A stretch of 8,055 nt of DNA, taken from assembly GCA_020027635.1 (NCBI GenBank), contig JAHKKL010000062.1, positions 1 to 8,055 on the forward strand, written 5' to 3'. The notes beneath the pieces were generated by a model that worked only from the letters and a program-made list of their open reading frames with translations, ran no database searches and had not been told where the DNA came from. Of this stretch, positions 5,651-8,055 are shown piece after piece. Every line of letters begins with the position of its first letter. Within the stretch, counting starts at the first letter, position 1. A program made the translations under genes and the position numbers. The stretch is from Gammaproteobacteria bacterium. Its GTDB lineage: Bacteria; Pseudomonadota; Gammaproteobacteria; UBA9214.

Positions 5651-7066
5651 TCACGGCAGCAGGCGGTTGATCAGCCGGGAGAGCAAGCGCGCCTTGCCGG
5701 AATAGAGCCGTGGCGCGTAGCGCGTATTGATAGCACGCCGGTGGATCTGTGAAAGCGTCGGGTAGGCATGGATCAGGCGGCTGATATCCCCTGCCTTAGC
5801 CTTGACCTGCATGGCCAGCGCCAGCTCATGGATCAGCTCGCCGGCAGGCGCACCGACGAGGCTCGCCCCCGCCACCCGGCCGCGGGCGATCAGGATCTTG
5901 AGAAAACCCTCACCGACGCCATCCGTGATGGCCCGGTCGATTTCATTGAGCGGGAAACGGGCAACGTCATAGCGCAGCCCCTGCGCCTGCGCCTCCTGCT
6001 CGGTAAGACCAACCTGAGCGGCCTCGGGGTCGGTGTAGGTGACGCTCGGGACCACCCGGTAATCGACCTTGCGCGGAATCCTGAACAGCAGACCGGCGAG
6101 GACGATGCCGGCCTGGTATTCGGCCATGTGGGTAAACTGGTAAGGCCCGCACACGTCGCCGACGGCATAAATATGCGGCTGGCTGGTGCGCAGACGCGCA
6201 TCGACGACCACGGCCCTGGCGTTGTGTTCTACCCCGGCCTCGTCGAGTCCGAGACCAAACACGGCCGGACGCCGCCCGGCGGCCACCAGTATCCGCTCGC
6301 ATTCGACGGTCGCGCCATTGGTGAGAAACAGCTGGCGGCTGTCGCCGTCGCGCCGGGCAGTGGTCACCTGGCAGGACAGGTGCAGGGTGATGCCCTCGCC
6401 TTCCAGTACCTGGCGAAGCACGGCGGAGACCTCGCTGTCGGCCACGGGCAGGATCCGGTCGGCCGCCTCGACGATCGTCACCCGGCTGCCGAGCCGCGCA
6501 TAGGCCTGCGCCAGTTCGAGTCCGACCGGTCCGCCGCCGATGACGGCCAGCCGGGGAGGCAATTCACGGCGCTTGAAGATGGTTTCGTTGGTGTCGTAGC
6601 CGACTTCGGCGATACCCGGGATCGGCGGGACGACCGGCTGCGACCCGGTCGCGATCACGAAGCGCTTGCCGCGGATGATTTCCTCGTTGACGGTGACCTC
6701 ATGGGGATTGAGGAAGCGGGCCGCGCCAAAGCGCACATCGCAACCATAACGGCGAAAGCGCTCGGGGTCGTCGTGCTGCTGGATATGGGCAATGACGCTG
6801 TCGACCCGGTCCAGCACCCGGTTGATGTCGATTTCCGGGACGCAGGCCGGCAGGCCGAACTGCGCGGCCTGGCGCATCCGGTGCGCGAGCCGCGCGGTAT
6901 TGATGAGCGTCTTGCTGGGCACGCAGCCGCTGTGCAGGCAGTCGCCGCCGAGATGTCCGGATTTCTCGATCAGCGTCACCCGCAGGCCCAGCTGTCCGGC
7001 AACGCTCGCGATGACCAGCCCGCCCGGGCCGCCGCCGATCACCACCACGTCCTGTTTTCTGGTCAC
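5651..7066 (-). CDS. MerA/dihydrolipoamide dehydrogenase-like FAD-dependent disulfide oxidoreductase
   Basis: With GTG at 7066 the protein has 471 residues, normal for this two-dinucleotide-binding flavoprotein family. It shows the FAD-binding GGGPGG at residues 11-16, the redox-active disulfide GGDCLHSGCVPSK (Cys43, Cys48), ATGSQP at 139-144, the NAD(P)-binding GGGPVG at 177-182, the second FAD motif VGDVCG at 302-307, and the C-terminal interface HAYPTLSQIHRRA with His433. Gln440 replaces the Glu that partners His in dihydrolipoamide dehydrogenases. It lacks the N-terminal metal-binding domain and the C-terminal vicinal Cys pair of true mercuric reductases, so a database label of mercuric reductase would be misleading. 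The frame also allows GTG 7090 (479 residues), but only GTG 7066 has a good ribosome binding site. It heads the cluster with arsS and the sugar transferases and may supply reducing power or reduce a thiol- or metalloid-bound intermediate; that is inference. Confidence 0.88.
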   Translation of the reverse strand: MTRKQDVVVIGGGPGGLVIASVAGQLGLRVTLIEKSGHLGGDCLHSGCVPSKTLINTARLAHRMRQAAQFGLPACVPEIDINRVLDRVDSVIAHIQQHDDPERFRRYGCDVRFGAARFLNPHEVTVNEEIIRGKRFVIATGSQPVVPPIPGIAEVGYDTNETIFKRRELPPRLAVIGGGPVGLELAQAYARLGSRVTIVEAADRILPVADSEVSAVLRQVLEGEGITLHLSCQVTTARRDGDSRQLFLTNGATVECERILVAAGRRPAVFGLGLDEAGVEHNARAVVVDARLRTSQPHIYAVGDVCGPYQFTHMAEYQAGIVLAGLLFRIPRKVDYRVVPSVTYTDPEAAQVGLTEQEAQAQGLRYDVARFPLNEIDRAITDGVGEGFLKILIARGRVAGASLVGAPAGELIHELALAMQVKAKAGDISRLIHAYPTLSQIHRRAINTRYAPRLYSGKARLLSRLINRLLP

Positions 7067-7069
7067 TGG

Positions 7070-7077
7070 CCTTTCCT
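7070..7077 (-). promoter_or_regulatory. Ribosome binding site deciding the flavoprotein start
   Basis: AGGAAAGG on the - strand lies just upstream of GTG 7066, with AGGA 7 bases from the codon. The alternative GTG 7090 has no purine-rich motif at the right distance, so 7066 is preferred. Confidence 0.6.
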
Positions 7078-7129
7078 GGTTATCCTGCACATGTCAAATA
7101 CCCACTTGCGGAAAATGAGGGTTCTCCTG

Positions 7130-7196
7130 TAGGAGCGAGATTGCACGCGAACACGGTATTACCTAATCAGCAGGTTCGCGAGCAAGCTCGCTCCTA
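7130..7196. repeat. REP-like inverted repeat, 23-bp arms
   Basis: TAGGAGCGAG at 7130 begins a 23-base arm (7130-7152) that matches the reverse complement of 7174-7196 at 21 of 23 positions, around a 21-base loop. The right arm contains the self-complementary core GCGAGCAAGCTCGC. From memory, TAGGAGCGAGCTTGCTCGCG is the core of an abundant REP family in Pseudomonas and related gammaproteobacteria. The two mismatches lie in the left arm relative to that core, so the right arm is the better-conserved copy. It lies in the gap between dusA and the flavoprotein gene and could form a strong hairpin in the transcript. Confidence 0.8.
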
Positions 7197-7208
7197 TGTG
7201 CGGACGCC

Positions 7209-7312
7209 GCATGCCGGGTAAATCCTGTAGTGACCGTCGGCCTCAGGGATGCGGCCGTCGAGCTTACAGGGACGTATTTACAGCGTGTCACGGAAGGATT
7301 TACCCGGCATGC
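7209..7312. repeat. 104-bp nested palindromic repeat next to the dusA stop
   Basis: Bases 7209-7226 and 7295-7312 form a perfect 18-bp inverted repeat (GCATGCCGGGTAAATCCT). After three unpaired bases the arms pair again over GTGAC (7230-7234) with GTCAC (7287-7291). An inner hairpin, 7235-7242 with 7253-7260, has 7 of 8 pairs around TCAGGGATGC. The remaining inner stretch contains TACAGGGACGTATTTACAG. It holds no gene and starts one base past the TGA of dusA in the direction of transcription. It looks like a dispersed intergenic repeat and could serve as the dusA transcription terminator or mRNA end stabiliser, although no T-run follows. Confidence 0.8.
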
Positions 7313-7313
7313 G

Positions 7314-8055
7314 TCATGTACACATAGTTACTGATATTTTACGCCTCGTGCTTGTCTCTTCATCGCCAACGGCAGCAACCGCCGCGAGCGCGCCGAGGAT
7401 GACCTCAGGGCCAGCGCCCGCCCGGTGGGCGTGTTCACTCAGGTGCCGCCGCCACGCGCGCGCACCGGGTACGTCCTGGAACAGCCCCAGCATGTGGCGC
7501 GCGACAGCGTTGAGTACGGTGCCCTCACCCAGTTGCTGCTCGATGTAGGGCAGCATGCGTTCCACGATGAGAGCACGGCTCGCTACCGGCTGCAGGTCAT
7601 CGAAGAAGCGGGCATCGACCCCGGCGAGCCCATAGGGATTATGGTAGGCCGCACGACCCAGCATGACGCCATCCACGCGTCCGAGATGCACGGCGGCCTC
7701 ATCCAGATGCGTGATGCCGCCGTTCAGGATGATCGTCAGTCCGGGGAACGCATTTTTCAGGCGGTAGACGACATCGTATCTCAGCGGCGGGACGCTGCGG
7801 TTCTCCTTCGGGCTCAGCCCCTTCAGGATGGCCTTGCGCGCGTGCACGATGAACGTGCGGCAGCCGGCCCCGGCCAGCCGTTCCACGAAATCGGCCAACC
7901 CCTCGTAACTGTCCTGATCGTCGATGCCGATCCGCGTCTTGACCGTCACCGGGAGGTCTACCGCCGCGGTCATGGCCGCCACGCACGCGGCCACCTGCTC
8001 GGGTTCCGCCATCAGGCAGGCGCCGAAGCGCCCGGAGCGTACCCGGTCGCTGGGA
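7314..8055 (-). CDS. dusA: tRNA-dihydrouridine synthase A, 5' end outside window
   Basis: The frame is open from the right edge to TGA at 7314-7316 and gives the last 246 residues of a protein usually near 330 residues. DusA reduces uridines in the D-loop (U20/U20a) of tRNA using FMN and NADPH. At the very start the fragment reads PSDRVRSGRFGACLMAEPE, which contains the catalytic Cys that protonates the uracil ring. Then come VKTRIGIDDQDSY, the DusA-specific HARKAILKGLSPKENR, the phosphate-binding LNGGI and VDGVMLGRAAYHNPYG of the FMN site, followed by the helical C-terminal domain. The SPKENR segment separates DusA from DusB and DusC. The last dozen residues (STRRKISVTMCT) are a variable tail. 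The FMN-binding N-terminal strands are outside the window. A 104-bp palindrome begins immediately after the stop. Confidence 0.95.
   Translation of the reverse strand, partial: PSDRVRSGRFGACLMAEPEQVAACVAAMTAAVDLPVTVKTRIGIDDQDSYEGLADFVERLAGAGCRTFIVHARKAILKGLSPKENRSVPPLRYDVVYRLKNAFPGLTIILNGGITHLDEAAVHLGRVDGVMLGRAAYHNPYGLAGVDARFFDDLQPVASRALIVERMLPYIEQQLGEGTVLNAVARHMLGLFQDVPGARAWRRHLSEHAHRAGAGPEVILGALAAVAAVGDEETSTRRKISVTMCT

Noticed and set aside
7092..7097. Perfect TTGACA on the - strand upstream of the flavoprotein gene as a -35 box
   Set aside because: No -10-like hexamer lies 16-18 bases downstream, and the only AT-containing candidate (GATAAC) is 7 bases away. A -35 here would also leave no room for a leader before GTG 7066.
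5768..7132. Long + strand open frame of 454 codons opposite the flavoprotein gene
   Set aside because: The opposite strand encodes all FAD, NAD and redox-Cys motifs. The + strand translation is Gly/Asp/Ala/Arg-rich with no recognisable domain, as expected of an antisense shadow.

Overview
The window is GC-rich, densely coded DNA. Protein similarities recalled from memory point to a gammaproteobacterium, plausibly an environmental sulfur- or iron-oxidiser of the Chromatiales/Acidiferrobacterales kind. The lineage is inference and no search was run. No rRNA, tRNA, CRISPR array or intact transposase is visible. No gene-free stretch exceeds 300 bases; the longest is 247 bases (7067-7313) and is mostly repeats.

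Left part, + strand: the 3' end of an AcnA-type aconitase (TCA cycle), then after 25 bases a complete purB (adenylosuccinate lyase, purine synthesis), then a small protein resembling the DUF7931 domain. The last gene ends inside a 145-bp palindromic, MITE-like element (2380-2524) built of 25-bp terminal inverted repeats and two inverted REP-like hairpins. The element sits at a convergent gene junction.

Middle and right, - strand: transcription runs from right to left. The 5'-truncated dusA (tRNA-dihydrouridine synthase A) enters from the right edge. Between it and the next gene lie two palindromic repeats (7130-7196 and 7209-7312). A compact four-gene cluster follows: a MerA/dihydrolipoamide-dehydrogenase-like flavoprotein, an ArsS-type radical SAM protein, a TIGR04283-type family 2 glycosyltransferase, and a TIGR04282/DUF2064 nucleotidyl/glycosyltransferase-like protein that overlaps the preceding gene by ATGA. 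A separate small Gly-rich membrane protein of the DUF1269 kind lies beyond a 172-base gap and has its own strong ribosome binding site.

The cluster is the most interesting part. The radical SAM enzyme and two sugar transferases are the set annotated as arsenosugar biosynthesis, where a 5'-deoxyadenosyl group is attached to a methylated arsenic and then elaborated. The arsenic methyltransferase ArsM is not in the window, and the flavoprotein lacks the features of a true mercuric reductase. The actual substrate and product are therefore open.
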